From the NCBI RefSeq assembly GCF_949987535.1, contig NC_080081.1, forward strand, positions 63,261,603-63,325,602: a DNA stretch of 64,000 nt, written 5' to 3'. The notes below the pieces were generated by a model. That model searched no databases. It was not told the origin of the DNA and saw only the letters and a list, made by a program, of their open reading frames with translations. This stretch comes from Balaenoptera acutorostrata (Eukaryota; Chordata; Mammalia; Artiodactyla; Balaenopteridae). Positions 21,215-33,889 of the stretch are shown in pieces. Within the stretch, counting starts at the first letter, position 1. The number at the start of each line of letters is the position of its first letter. The position numbers and the translations under genes were made by a program.

Positions 21215-21400
21215 CTAAAATAGTGAAGAAGACACTGTCCTGACCTCATGGAGTTTACAATCCAATGGAAGATACAGAGAAATAAATACAAGTTGTTCAG
21301 CATCCCTGGAATATAAAGGGCAGCAGACAGGGCAGGCTTTAAACTCTCAGAGAGTCAGATCATGGGGGTGGAGCATTGAGCTCAAAGTAGCTCAAAGAAG
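21215..21400 (+). repeat. Ancient interspersed repeat, same family as 20435
   Basis: 'tgtcctgacctcatggagtt' followed by 'tacaatccaatgg' and 'agatacagagaaataaatac' matches the internal blocks of the copy at 20435. Only the central part is present. Confidence 0.4.
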
Positions 21401-21689
21401 TCCAAAGGGGAAATCTGGAGAACATTCATAGGAAAGAGAAAGCTTTCGTGGGTTGACACAGCCCTTATCCTCTCTGGAAATGCCGGTGCCTTCATGACAT
21501 TTGTGAGTCTCAGGACTACTATAAGCTAATGACTCTTCTCTAGAGGGACAAAGGAAAAGTCTTGCAACTAACTAGACTTTAAAAAATGTTAGTTTGATGT
21601 CTTAATGATTAATTATGAAAATACCTAGATGTTGTACTTTTAATTGGAACCACTGAATCCATTTGTAGCATTTTGGTAGGGGCAGGAGG

Positions 21690-21960
21690 GACAATAAATT
21701 GAGTCCCTGCTGTATTTCATAGGCACTTCTCGTACATTGCCTTTCCTAACCCTCATAACAACTCCATGAAGTAGGTGTTTATATTTCTATTATATTTCCA
21801 TTTTTTAGATTAGGAAACTGAGGCCTAGTGGGTTTATTATGCAAGGTCACTTGGCGAGTAAAAGTGGCAGAGCTATCTGACTCCAAGTCTGTGTTCTGTT
21901 CACTCTTCTCATGAGGGCTTTTCCCAACCCAGAAGGTGATGATCCTTGAAAAGAAAATCA
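21690..21960 (-). repeat. MIR SINE, antisense
   Basis: Clear antisense MIR order: 'tgctgtatttcataggcact', 'cctcataacaactccatgaa', 'gtaggtgtttat', the core 'gattaggaaactgaggcc', 'gcaaggtcacttggc' and 'aagtggcagagctatctgac'. It is an ancient, immobile SINE. Confidence 0.85.
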
Positions 21961-22449
21961 TATTAAGAGTATTCACATTTGAGGACTTTCAATCCCTGTG
22001 GAAAAAATAGGGTTGAGTGAACTTATAGTATCCCTATAAGTTATTTTAGGGTCGCCAATATAAAAATTAAGGACATCACAATAAGTAGGAATGTTTTACA
22101 CAGATTGAATTCACACATGTGATTAATTTGTCTTTACCATCCTTGCTTGCTAGAAAAATTTCAGAATAAAGAGATGCTGATGTATTAGTTTTGTTTTATT
22201 ATACAGAGAAACATATGTATAGTCTTATATTTAAATGGAAACTCCCTCTTTATTTCACAGTTTGTAGTCTCTAAGTCACTCTCCCTGGGTTGTGACTGAA
22301 TATAGCTTGTCATTAGTATGTAGACCATCTGGGGTTTGTGATTGGGGAAGGGATTATGGTAATATTATAATTTTATAGATTGATAACATTTGATAGGTAA
22401 AAGGAAAAGACATTTGTGTTTTTTTTTAATCCTAGAATTACGTTAATTA

Positions 22450-22775
22450 ATCAATTCAATAAATATTTGTTGAGCACATACTACTGCCAGGCGAAGACAA
22501 ACCGAGTCCTTGCTGTGGAGAGTGTGTCAGGAAGGAAGGAATACAATGTGTGCTCGGCTCCTGCTATGTGCCAAACACTCTCCTAGACACATTTAATGCT
22601 TCAGACAAACCTGCTGTCTGTCCCTGTGTACAGAGTACATGAACAAAAGAGGGAGGCTCAGAAAATTTAAATAACTTGTTCAAGATCACACAGCTTGTAA
22701 ATGGCAGGGCTCCAATTCAAATGCAGCAATAAAGAGTATGCTTTTTCACTACAACACAGTGCATTCTTGCCTGTG
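22450..22775 (-). repeat. MIR SINE, antisense, with adjoining old repeat
   Basis: From about 22545 it shows antisense MIR blocks: 'tgctatgtgccaaacactct', 'agggaggctcagaaaattta', 'gttcaagatcacacagcttg' and 'taaatggcagggctccaat'. The preceding 22450-22510 carries 'aataaatatttgttgagcac' from an older repeat tail. The boundary between the two is not sharp. Confidence 0.8.
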
Positions 22776-23094
22776 CAAATACTAAAAACTCTGAGTACTT
22801 GCTAGTCATTTTATCCTTCTTTGGCCTGTGTCCTCAGCTAAAACAGCTGGATAACTATTCTTATCCTGTTTACCTCATGGAGCACTCTTAAAACTCAAAC
22901 TGTAAGAAATTAAAAAAAAAAAAAGCTGTTCCTAATTGTTTAGCTGAATTGAATCTCACAGGAGAAAAACACATATGAACTCTAATAACGGGTTTATTAA
23001 TAGTAGTCTATTGATGGAAAAAATACTTTAGTCCAGTAGGATCAGAATTTGATGAATTGTTGCTGTTCTTTGTTTTATTAATTAATTTAATGCC

Positions 23095-23240
23095 AAACAT
23101 TTATTAGACGTAGTAGAATTGCACTGAGCAGTGGATACAGAGACTACGGCAAGTTACTTTTCCAAAAGGGGCTTCAAATCTAGTGGGTGAAATAGAATAT
23201 ATAAACAGGTAAATTATGAAAATGTGCTATAACAGATGCC
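23095..23240 (+). repeat. Ancient interspersed repeat, same family as 20435
   Basis: 'aaacatttattagacgtag', then 'gtggatacagagac', then 'ggggcttcaaatctagtggg' and 'ataaacaggtaaatt' follow the same block order as the other copies. Confidence 0.4.
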
Positions 23241-24024
23241 CAGGGTTTCCTGAGATCTAACAACATTCTGAGCCTCCCTCACCAAGGCTAGAATCTTTGT
23301 CTCCAAAAGTGTTTATCAAGCTAGAAGACACCTGGGCAGCTCATTAAAAACAGAATCCCACTTCACTCTCATATAATCAGATTTTCTGGTGGTGAGGCCT
23401 GACTCCATTTTAAACAAATTCTCCAATAGTTCTTATTCTAGTTCTAGACCAGAATTTGGGAAAAAGAGCTAGACCACTTGATTATAGTCAAGTGGCCTAA
23501 AGAAAAACAGTCCCCTGGTCCCTAACTGGGATGTGGTTATACTCTACCAGCAAAGGTTAAGAATTCAAACCCACTTGGGGAATTTGGTGTGCTAAAGGGT
23601 GGGAAAGGTTGGTGGGAAATTTTCAAAGCAGATGATGATGACATACAATTGTAACACATTATAGTGGGGGGGGGGAGCATTTGGGCTAATAGTCTTACCC
23701 ATGAGTTAATTTAAAATTGTGAGTGGTTGCCACTCAACTGCAGAGCATCTAGTTGATTAAATAAGAGTAGAGCAGAGAGTTCCAAATGTTCTTTTATTTT
23801 TTTACAGCCAAGGAATCTTTTATTCCAGTGAAACTTTAATGGAAGGCTGACACATAAAGAACTGCCGTGGCTGAAGAAAAGGATGGGTGAGGAAGAGGTG
23901 GGTGCCCTGAAAACCACAAGTGCAGCTGTGAATTCAGCAGCCTGTGAGGGACTTGAGCCAAGGACCAGGCTTGTGTTGCAAGCCTGGCACCACGTGCATA
24001 AGAAGTGCATAGTGTTTGATGACT

Positions 24025-24388
24025 TCTATGGACTGAATGTGTCCCACCCCCGCCAAATTCCTATGTTGAAACCTAATCCCCATTGTGATGGTATTTTGAA
24101 GATGGGGTCTTTAGGAGATGATAGCTTATGAGGGTAGAACCCTCATGAATGAGATTACTGCCCTTGTAAAAGAGACCCCAGAGATCTCCCTTGCTCCTTC
24201 CACCAGGTGAGGCTACAGTGAAAGGACTTCTGTCTATAAACCAGGAAGCAGACCCACACTGGACACTGACTCTGCTGGCACCAAGATCTTGGACTTCCCA
24301 GCCTCCAAAACAGTGAGAAATAAATTTCTCTTGTTTCTAAGTTACCCAGTCTATGGTATTCTGTTATATCAGCCCAAATGGACTAAAG
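24025..24388 (+). mobile_element. MLT1A-like solo LTR (ERVL-MaLR)
   Basis: Well-preserved LTR: 'ctatggactgaatgtgtccc', 'cctatgttgaaacctaatcc', 'cattgtgatggtattttgaa', 'gtagaaccctcatgaatgag', 'ttggacttcccagcctcc', polyadenylation signal AATAAA near 24320, and a terminal 'aaatggactaaag'. A candidate 5-base target duplication TGACT lies at 24020-24024 and 24389-24393, the length expected for this class. There is no internal retroviral region. Confidence 0.8.
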
Positions 24389-24759
24389 TGACTGAATGAA
24401 TAAATGAGTAAACTGCCATCATTTCTGCTTCAAAATGTAATTGAAGAATGCAAAGCTTGCTAATATTTTTTATCAGTAAAGACTAAAGTAAATAATCCAT
24501 TTAGTGGCTTATTTTCATCACCAAATTCTTTTGGCCACTTATGGTCTTACTTGCCTTCTTTGAACATGAATTTATGAAGCATTTGGTCTTTACAGTCTAA
24601 TTTCCTCCAGGACTGTTTCCACTTGACTTAATCAGGAAAAGAACCCAGGTGAAGTCAGGAAAACTGGCGAAATTCAGGCTGTTTTTTTTTGGGGGGGGAG
24701 GTGTAGGATAGGACAAAAAGGAAGAAAGGAAGCCATTTCTCTGTAAGAATGACGTGTGA

Positions 24760-25200
24760 TTAATTTTAAAAATAAAATTTATTTTTTACCTGATGATGAA
24801 AATAATATATTTTCACCATAGAAAGTATGGAAAATACAGTAAAGCACAAAGAAGGAAATAAAATTTACTTTTCCTATCATTACCTAGAGATAATGCTGTT
24901 ATTGGTGTCTATCATTCCAGTCTTATCTTTATACAGTAGTCTTTTTTTTCAAATTAGGATCACATCCTAATGTGTTTTAAACTTGCTTTTATCATTAAAT
25001 AATATACATGAATATTTCCTATAAGTATAGTTCTATAACATCATTTTAAAATTTCTACATCATAATGTATGGAAGAATATACCACATTTTGTCAAACTAC
25101 TTTCTTATTGTTGAACATCTGGGTTATTTTCCCTTTTTTCACTAGTATGAAGTGTGTGACACTGAGTATCCTTTAATCTTTGTGTGTGTGTGTCTGTGTC
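24760..25200 (-). repeat. Ancient HAL1/L1-like LINE fragment, antisense
   Basis: Plus-strand text 'aaaatacagtaaagcacaaa', 'gaaggaaataaaa', 'cattacctagagataatgct', then 'gttgaacatctgggttattt'. This is the reverse-complement order also seen at 3261, 29740 and 38240. It ends near a small (TG)n run at 25180. Confidence 0.5.
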
Positions 25201-25239
25201 TCAGTATTTACGGTATGTTTATTTTTTAAGGCTTTTGAC

Positions 25240-28200
25240 CCTCCAGAATGGTTGGACTCCTGCTGAAAATGGATGCAAGTTCTTGCTCCTCACACTGCAA
25301 TGACAATCTATTTATGATCTGTACTGGTTATTTGACAGGGAGCACACCACTTTCCTAGATTTGGAAAGGAAGGGAGGGTATTAAAGCCCTGGGTGTAGTG
25401 TAGGTATTTCCCAGATATTTGTAGTTAAAAATCTATCTCAATATTTTGCTTTTTCTTAAAAAGCAGCATAGTCTGAGGAAGGAAGGCTGATTAGCTGGCT
25501 TCATGGCTGCTGCCTCATGCCTGCAGGGCATTCTGAGTGTTTTCTTCTTCAGAGCCTCATGGTTGTGCCTAAATGAGACATTACCCCAGGAGAACCTCCG
25601 CCACCATGACCACCACTACTTCTGAACTGAGTCTGTCCTTGGCTATAAATTTGCTTTGGGGACTTCTCTAGAAGTTAAGTGTGTTTGTGTGGAGGCTGAA
25701 ACTAGTCACTTGCCCACATGTGTAACATGAGTCACATTAGAATAAAGATCTAGGATGGTGGTAAATTGTTCTGCCTAAACTGAATCAATAATGGCAGTGG
25801 GTATTAGCACTTATAACTTACAAATGATATCTTTCCCAGTCTCTCTCAGTTCAGTCTGGGTTTGACGTGTTTTTTTTTCATGACCTATACGCGAAGGGTG
25901 TGTGTGTGCGCGTTATTTTGGAAATTTTGAACAAGATTTCCATATGTCATTGTGGTATACTGCTATAACCAAGTGTTAATTCAGTACACACACACACACA
26001 CACACACACACGACTCGTTTAGGGAAATACACTGACTTTTCTTGCTCACAAAACTGAAAAATTGGCAGAATCTTTAACTTGTAACTTGGCAGTATTGCAA
26101 TTTACAGGCAAGAAAGGCAAGCTAAATTGGGTGAAAATTGTTTGCAAAAAATTTTTGAGTCTTAGACAGTGAAAATCATGTGGCTGAGTGTGCATATTCG
26201 GATGTTTTCTGCTTGATTTTTAACCACAACCATTGGCACTGCCAGAGGCAGTTAAAGCTTCCCAGTGAAGGCGTGTGACGTCCAGGGGAAGGTGTGGGGA
26301 TTTATGGCTATCCTATCCATTGCTGTTAATGTTAAAATGACTGTTGGTTTACTTGTTTTGAAATATTGATTAGGGACATATGAAATGTGATTTTATCGAG
26401 CTTCATAAATCCACCTTAATCATGAATTATATAAACACAGACTTGGGGGTTGGGAGGTCAAAATCAGACATGTTTGCAGGCCTGAGGTTTTTCTGTGGGT
26501 TCCTGGAACATTCGTGGTGACCGAGACGCAGCAGGAACCTGACAACTCTAAGAACAGGCTTTCTCTTCTGAATGCTGGGGGCTTTGAAATTGTCTTCACA
26601 ATGAGGGAGGATTCATAAAGTAATGAAAAGCTGTTTCCTTTTTAAAACGTTCAGACAGCAACACAAACATCTGGGAATTTATTTAAGTACTCTGGTTCTC
26701 TGAATTACCCATTTCCTTAACATATACTTTACTTATTTTTCCAAGAGGGGGTAAATTTCCACTTTGTGTTTTTCCCAGTTCAACCGTGTTAGGCTCCTCA
26801 TTTTAGCATTTAGTTTGCTTGGTATTTAAGAGTACAAAGTAAGGCCCTATCACTTGAGCTATGATTTGGGGGGCAAGGGGGAGTGGGATGTTATCAGGTG
26901 TGTGGGGCAAAGTGATTTTTGTGTGGTCAAGTTTCGTTACATTATAGTTTCACTTCTTTAAATCAAATAAAGAAATAGATGGCTGAAAAGATCTAGTGTA
27001 TCTTTTAAAAAATAATTAAGCAACAATATTTTGCTCAATACTTGAATTAAGCAAAACTGCCATTCTTTTCTCCTTTTCAGAATTTAGTTCCTCTTTCCAA
27101 TTTCTGAAGTCATGAGACTTCTCTTTCTTTCTCTTTCTTTCCCTCACCCTGCAATGTCTCAAGTGGTGAAAATGCATGTGTGGTGAAGGGAGGTGGGGAG
27201 TAGTGGTCAGAATTCTCAGGAAGCTAGGATGAGAGGACCCAGCTTGATTTCTACACTTGGAAAATAGTTTATGTCTATTTAGGGATGTGAGATCTGGATG
27301 GATATAAAAATCGGGACATACTTAAATATTTCAGTGTGTAATATCAGATGATGAGACGGTGCAGCATTTATAGCTTCCTGGGTTGTCAGTGTGGTTTGGT
27401 CTCTTCTTCTGTTTTACTTGTCATATTTGTAGTAGGTAAAGTCAGTGTGGTTTTAAATGTTCAGGATTGGGCTATTTTTAACTAACTGGACTATATTATC
27501 ATATGTGGCTTGCCAGTTTATAATCAATTAAAATATGAGAAAAAATATGAGATCTATTGATTAGCATGACTATACTAAATAGAATTTAATTTAGTTGATT
27601 TATTTAGTAGGCACTTTAGGACATCACAGTTACTACTGTGAACTTCAATGGCTTAGAAGCAACAGTTGTTACTATGCAGCATCGGACATGGAAATGTGAG
27701 GACTGGGCTTAATAGATACAAATTTAGTGGTATAATCTGGCAGTTGCCTAGTTTAATATCCTGTTGCCAGTTGAAATACTATTCATTTACCCTCATCTCA
27801 TAAAAGTAGGTTGCAGGACATATTTTTAAAAATTCTAGCTATATGAACTGGTTAGTTTATTTATTTAAAAAAATTTAATCAGTAGTTAATTGTGATTTGT
27901 GGGTCATTTCTTTTCCCCCCATTCATTTAATCTCTGCTTCCTTAAATAAATGAAGGAGTATTCTGGATGTCTCCTTCTCCACCTCAAATTTAGGAGTATT
28001 GTGAAGTGAGATTAATACACTCGACTATGGAAAGGTATATATTTGCACCGTATTACCTGGGTTCTCTTCTCAGTGTCTCTTTCTGGTTCAGATGGAATTA
28101 CCAGTTTTATATCTAGGTCTGGTGAAATCAAAACTGAGGGAGAGGGGCCTCCCAGGCCCCCATTTTCTGAAGTGTCATGTTGCCTGACATGAATGAACAC

Positions 28201-29340
28201 GCAGTCACACTCTGGTACCCTGGGACTGTCAGTGAATATATGCACAGATCCCAACTAGGAGTGGATTCCCTGTGAGGAAAAGAGAGGCCTAAAGCCCTCT
28301 AAGTATGAGGATGTGTTGCAACACGTCACAGAAGTAGTTCATCGTTGAGATCCAGAATTACACGTTTGGTTTTGTGATACAATGGAACCAAAGCGAGAAT
28401 TTCATTAGCAAAGGTGAAAGTGCCTAATTCTGTTACATCAAACTTAGTTGATTAATGAGAAGGCTGACAGTTTTGGATGTTTTTGTTTGTTTTGGTGTGT
28501 GTGTATATGAAGAGGGTGTTTGGTGAGAACCAGGCAGTGTGAGAAAAGTTCTGGGGGTCTGATTCCTTTGGGAACAACCCCAAGTTTCTCATCTGACCCT
28601 GGTAATCTTTGATTTATCATTCAGCACAGTACCTGGCTCTTAATAAATGGGTCTGTTTCATAGCTGCAATAGAAATCTATCCCTCTACCATGTGGTCACC
28701 TCTTCCCTGTCTCCACCCGCCTGCCCCCAAATTTGGCCTTTCATCTTGAGATTTGGGTCACAACCTTTGTGGAAGGGTGGAAAAAAGCAGAATTGGCAGT
28801 TATCCCAGTGATCTGGATTCTAATAAATTAAGGTCTACTTTATTCTACTCTTTTGGGGGGAATTGTGCCTGTTGGTATTTTGTGGGAAGGATGCATTTCT
28901 TAATGACTAACTCTACCTCAAACTTTTTTTGGACCCAAGAGGGGATATAAAAAATAATTAGTTAAAAGGGGCACAACTGAAAGTATAAGATTTATACTCA
29001 AGCCAAGAACTTTATTTGCATATCAAATAAATGACAGAGTCATGCATGTAGTCTCAGAATCTCTAGCTATCATAATCAGTAAAGAAAGTGAAACCAGATG
29101 TTTTCATTTAAGCTTTGAATTGTGTTACTATTAAAATAAAAATCAAGTTTCTTTAAGTATTCTTCTAGGTCCAATCTAATCATTTTTTTCCAGATAGAAT
29201 TCTTGGAAAGGCCAATGGCATTTTGAGAGTGGAACCTGGAGTTTTGCTGGATTTAACAGTTCTCCATGAAGCTACATACAAATTTTGTTCATTTGCCCTT
29301 TTGCTGTATATTTCTTAAAGCGCTATTTTTGTTGTGGTTT
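25240..29340. other. Repeat-poor unique block, candidate regulatory DNA
   Basis: About 4 kb without a nameable interspersed repeat, unusual next to its surroundings. The exception is (AC)13 at 25986-26011. Parts look like conserved noncoding DNA because they retain unique AT-rich structure. Examples are 26160-26450, including 'gtgtgacgtccagg' near 26273, and 27540-27840. No coding exon is supported. A Kozak-like 'ccgccaccatgacc' at 25599 opens only a very short frame. Confidence 0.35.
25986..26011. repeat. (AC)n microsatellite
   Basis: Thirteen uninterrupted AC units. Other dinucleotide tracts in the window are (TG)n 39465-39509, (AC)n 49196-49230, (AC)n 50389-50409 and the compound tract at 60555-60628. 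Confidence 0.95.
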
Positions 29341-29364
29341 CAGTGATTCTCATCCAAAAACATA

Positions 29365-29500
29365 GCAGCCTCATGTCATGGAAAAACACTGGACTGGGAG
29401 AATCAAGTCTCGTCTCAGTCCTTCCATTAAATGAAAAGATTTGAGCTTTTGGAAAACCACTTTAACTCTTTGGACCTCAGTTTCGCCAGCTGCGTGTTGG
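29365..29500 (+). repeat. MIR SINE, sense
   Basis: Sense MIR blocks: 'tcatggaaaaacactggact', then 'ttggacctcagtttcgccag'. The tail is diverged. Confidence 0.65.
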
Positions 29501-29739
29501 TCTGCCACGTAAGGTCACTTCTTTTGTCTAATATTTTAAGTCTTTATTAGAACAAGCACATTATAAGTGAGCTACAAGGATACTCGTCTGTAGAAATTAG
29601 ACATCTCAAGCTTCAGAATAACACTGCTTAGCGTTTAAAGTGAGTGTCAATGTTGGCAGAGTGTGTAAATCTTAGCATTAGAAAAGCAAATACCATTAAC
29701 TTATTGAACTGACAGTTTGAAATATTTTAATGTATTAAG

Positions 29740-30040
29740 AATAACATTTAATGTTTTTTCTGTTATGCTAGTAATCCATGTTCATTGCAGAACATTTACA
29801 AAATTCAGAAAAAAAGAAAAAGATTGATCTTAATCTCACCACTCAGAACTAACCAGTAATATTTTGATATATTTTCATTCCTTTTGACTCTTTATATTTC
29901 TCTTACATTCTGTGCCATATATGATTTATTTTTACAAGGTTTGTAAAATATTTTTACATTGTTTGTGCTATTTTGTATTTTTTTTCACTTGAGAAAACAT
30001 TGTGAGTTGCTTCCCATGTCCTTATTGTGAAACATGATTT
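29740..30040 (-). repeat. Ancient HAL1/L1-like LINE fragment, antisense
   Basis: 'taatccatgttcattgcaga', 'aaattcagaaaaaaagaaaa', then 'ctcaccactcagaactaacc', 'agtaatattttgatat' and 'cttcccatgtccttattgtg'. The same block order occurs at 24760 and 38240. Confidence 0.5.
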
Positions 30041-30363
30041 TTGAAAGCTTTTTATTTTTGTTTGTGACTATAAAACATATATTTACCAGATATAAAGATT
30101 TAAGCAATAACTAGTTTTATAAAGCAGAAAATTAAACTTTCTCTTCACACACTGCCAACTCACTTTGTCTCAGTCATATTCCCTGGAGGCAACTCCATTT
30201 AAAGCTTGGGGTATATTCTTATGGTCATTAAAAAGTGTAAGTATATAAATGTATATGTATGTCTGTGTGTATGAGTGTTTTTCTTAAATAAGGTCATTCC
30301 ACTCAAGCCACTTTACAGTTTGTGGTTTTTCAGGCAGCATCACAGGTGCATAGTTTATTTTTT

Positions 30364-30556
30364 CTTCCAGTTTTATTGAGGTATAATTGACACACAGCAC
30401 TGTATAAGTTTAAGGTGTACAGAATAATGCTTTGACTTACACTGTGAAATGATCATCACAATAAGTTTAGTGAACGTCTATCACCTAATGCAGATGCAAA
30501 ATTAAAGGAACAGAAAAAATTTCCTTTTGATGAGAACTCTTAGGATTTAGTCTCTC
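30364..30556 (-). repeat. L1M 3' end, antisense, left part
   Basis: 'ttccagttttattgaggtat' and 'aattgacacacagcactgta' followed by 'tttaaggtgtacagaataat' are the reverse complement of an L1M 3' UTR. A younger CHR-2 SINE interrupts it at 30557. Confidence 0.7.
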
Positions 30557-30938
30557 TTTTTTTTTTATAAATTTATTTATTTATTTATTTATTTTTGGCT
30601 GTCTTGGGTCTTCGTTGCTGCGCGTGGGCTTTCTCTAGTTGTGGTGAGCGGGGGCTACTTTTCGTTGTGGTGCGCGGGCTTCTCATTGCGGTGGCTTCTC
30701 TTGTTGCGGAGCACGGGCTCTAGGTGCGTGGCCTCAGTTGTCGTGGCGCACGGGCTCAGTGGTTGTGGCGCACGGGCTCAGTAGTTGTGGCTCTCGGGCT
30801 CTAGAGCGCAGGCTCAGTAGTTGTGGCGCATGGGCTTAGTTGCTCTGCGGCATGTGGGATCTTCCCGGACCAGGGCTCGAACCCGTGTCCCCTGCACTGG
30901 CAGGTGGATTCTTAACCACTGCACCACCAGGGAAGTCC
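30557..30938 (-). mobile_element. CHR-2-type SINE, antisense, inside an L1M
   Basis: Poly-T and (ATTT)n tail, 'ggctgtcttgggtcttcgtt', the composite body, then 'ggctcgaacccgtgtcccc' (B box complement) and 'taaccactgcaccaccaggg' ending in 'aagtcc'. It is flanked by aggatttagtctct (30542-30555) and aggatttactctct (30939-30952), a 14-base duplication with one mismatch. The body has four CAACTACTGA-type units. It dates later than the L1M it splits. Confidence 0.95.
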
Positions 30939-30952
30939 AGGATTTACTCTCT

Positions 30953-31560
30953 TAATAACTTTCATATATAACATACAGCAGTGTTGATTATCTTTATCAT
31001 GTTGTATATTACATCCCTAGTATATACTTATAACTAGAAGTTTGTACCCTTGGACTGCTTTCATCAAATTCCTCCTCTCCCCACTCCCACCTCTGGTAAC
31101 CACAGATCTAATCTCTTTTTTTCTGTGACTTTGTTTTTGAAGTATAATTGATCTCCAACACTATGCTAGTTCCTGTATGCAATATAGTGATTCGATATTT
31201 CTATACGTTTCAAAATGATCAGCGGGGTGGATATTTTCTAGTGGGTATATACAGCCAGAATTGCCCCACCACAGTGGCTACACAGTGATTCCATTCATGG
31301 TTGACCAATTTTATTTAATCAATCTCCTATTGCTGGACATTGTGGTTGATTTGAAATTATTTTATTTTGCTTTTAAAAGTGTTGCATAAATATCTTGTAT
31401 GCAAATTTTGGGGTCATCTTTGATTATTTCCCTAGAACGAATTCCTAGATGTAAAATGACTGGGTCAAATGTTATATACGTGTGATTTTTGGTACATATT
31501 CCAGTTTTCCTACAGCAAGATCATCCTGGTTTACATTCCTGAGAGCCATGTATGAGAAGC
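30953..31560 (-). repeat. L1M/HAL1-like remnants, antisense, right part
   Basis: Continues the interrupted L1M: 'tgttgattatctttatcatg', 'ctctggtaaccacagatcta'. A further L1-type 3' start, 'tttgaagtataattgatctc', appears at about 31135. From about 31300 there is an ORF2-derived antisense stretch with 'caatctcctattgctggaca' and 'gatgtaaaatgactgggtca'. At least two old elements are joined here and boundaries are approximate. Confidence 0.55.
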
Positions 31561-33374
31561 TTTTGTCCTGTCCTTTTCCAATTCAGAACTCGTCAAAATT
31601 TAAAGTAAAATTTTCATCATCACTGTGTCAATTTTTACCTCAATTTTAGTTCAGGACATTCCTTTTAAAGTATAGGAAAAAAAGTAATTCAAAATCTCTG
31701 GTGCCTTGATCATCTTTGATTCCTCTGGTGAGATTTTGTAAAGGACCCTTGGGAATTTTAAGTTCTACTATACTATATTTCTGTTTTTATTTAGTATCAT
31801 GAACTCACAGATTAATGATTTATATATTTCGTCTTTTAAATTATGAAACTGGCAGGCTTAGATTTCCTCTCCTATTAAAATATAAAGTCCTTTGGGAATG
31901 AAACCTATTAAAGGACATTGTCATTTATAGCCCAGTAACTGGAGTCTGGTCTGATTGAGCTTCTAAAAATCTCTGTTAGTGGGAGGTGAAGAGAGCCCAA
32001 GATTGGAGGATAGGTTACCTTATCTAAGGGGAAGGGTCATTGTTGGACGAGGGAAAGGGGACCAATGGAGATTCAGTGTAATGAATAGCAATTTAAATAC
32101 ATTGGAGTTAAAAATTGCCAAGATCCAAAGCTTTTTCTTAAGCATATAACAGTAAAGGTAACCATATTTTATTTGCATTGAAAAACACACTTTAACACTT
32201 TGGCTTTAGCAAACTGTGACCATTAGTAGCAAACCACAGTTTCATTCAGTCTTTAAAGAAATGTGTGTTACATCTTAGTTGAACGTTTTCCTGGTCTTTA
32301 GATTTTGTGACTGGAGATACATTGGAGTTATTACTACACTTTTTTCCTAGAAAAGAGAACTCCCAAATGGGCAATGTTTTGAAATATAGCCAGCACCATT
32401 TTAATATATCACTGTACCGTGGGGTTCAGTTTATGACAATGGAATGCAGCAATAACTAGTCACAAAGGAATTGAGGTCATAGTATAATGGGGAGCAGGTT
32501 CAAGCCTAAGGCAGGATGCTTGTGTTTGATTCCTGGCCCTGGATTAATTAATAGCCCACATTACTCTGGACAGGTAAGGTAGGTCATGACAGTATAGGCA
32601 TCTAATAAATAATAGTGTGAGCGAGCAATGCCGCTTGGGGTCCTAACACTCCATGATATCTTCATTAAATCAGGTGGTCAAAATACAACTGGAAAAAAGA
32701 ACACCTAACTACCGAGTTCAGTTTAGGCCATACAGATAGTACTTTTCTTCCTCTTCGCCTGAGTTTGTCCAGCTATAGCAAAATATTGGTACCAGTAAGA
32801 TATAATCTAGAATCTGTGACTTTTTTTCTTCATTCATTTATTCAGCAAAGGTTTATTGACCATGACTATGAGTCAGGTCCTGTGCTACTCACTTAAATTT
32901 ACAGTGGTAGGAGTCAGGGGAGTCAGACTGGAAGGTACGCAGAAAAGGAGCCCACCCTACATCTGGTATCCCTCGGTTCTGCATTGAGATGCAGATGCTT
33001 GGGCCTGTCGAGAACTTCACCACTGGCTCCCCTGTGAGAGATAAACACCCATCTTTGCAGTTATTGCTGCCTGACCCTTCTTCAGTACACAGAGATTGGA
33101 AGGGGGAAAAAAGCAAAATTTGAATATTAAAACTATCCCTGTCCTCATAGATCTTGATTCTTGAATTTCACTGTCATACTAATATCTTGAGTCATTTATT
33201 TCATAGATGGTAGCGATTTGTTTTAGATAAGTAGCTCAATACCTTTTCAGTCATCAAAAGACCAACTTGTCCACACAACAGGATAGTAAATAAAAGACAC
33301 ATTCTGAATACGCTTTCACACACACAATTCACAAATGTATGCAGGAACACACGTACAACCGTTAAAGCACCCTG
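31561..33374. other. Mostly unique DNA with a weak MIR trace
   Basis: No gene is seen. A very diverged MIR-like stretch may lie at 32480-32630 ('gtgtttgattcctggccctg', 'catctaataaataatagtg'), and a short old-repeat tail, 'aaaggtttattgaccatgac', at 32848. The minus-strand open frame at 32889-33116 has no recognisable content. Confidence 0.35.
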
Positions 33375-33388
33375 CCTTGCTGGTTCTT

Positions 33389-33548
33389 TTTTAAATTAAT
33401 TTATTTGGTGGCACCGGGTCTTAGCTGCGGCAGGCGGGCTCCTTAGTTGCGGCATACATGTGGGATCTAGTTCCCTGACCAGGGATTGAACCCGGGGCCC
33501 CTGAATTGGGAGCATGGAGTCTTATCCACTGCACCACCAGGGAAGTTC
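33389..33548 (-). mobile_element. Short CHR-type tRNA-derived SINE, antisense
   Basis: 'cgggtcttagctgcggcagg', 'gcatacatgtgggatctagt', 'tccctgaccagggattgaac', and 'ttatccactgcaccaccagg' ending in 'gaagtt'. It is flanked by ccttgctggttctt (33375-33388) and ccttgttggttctt (33549-33562), a 14-base duplication with one mismatch. Confidence 0.9.
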
Positions 33549-33889
33549 CCTTGTTGGTTCTTAAGAATAGAATTAGACCGACAGTTGAGAAATACAAACT
33601 GAACCACGTATATTTGGGGAAAAAATTATACCTTAAGAAAAAAAATAGTTCTGAGGCAGAAATGTGCTATTTGAGAAACAAGAACTTGTAAAACACCACA
33701 CTTTGTCAAAACTGGCATAATGGAAGCAGCATCTTGCCAAAGTGTATCTAATCAGTATTTCACTGTATTGAGGCCACAAAGTAGGGAAGGTTTCATCTTC
33801 AGTTTTGCAAAAACCGTTTTTTTTTTTAAAGTATCCTGTAGTAATCAAGAGTAAAATATTTAACTTCTGAATACATTTATTGGATTCTT

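Noticed and set aside
23711..24010. 99-codon minus frame as a possible processed pseudogene
   Set aside because: No matching protein is recognised, there is no poly-A tail or target duplication, and it abuts an MLT1 LTR. It is more likely part of an unnamed old repeat.
25599..25625. Kozak-like CCGCCACCATG start
   Set aside because: The frame closes quickly and has no protein similarity or downstream splice donor of note.
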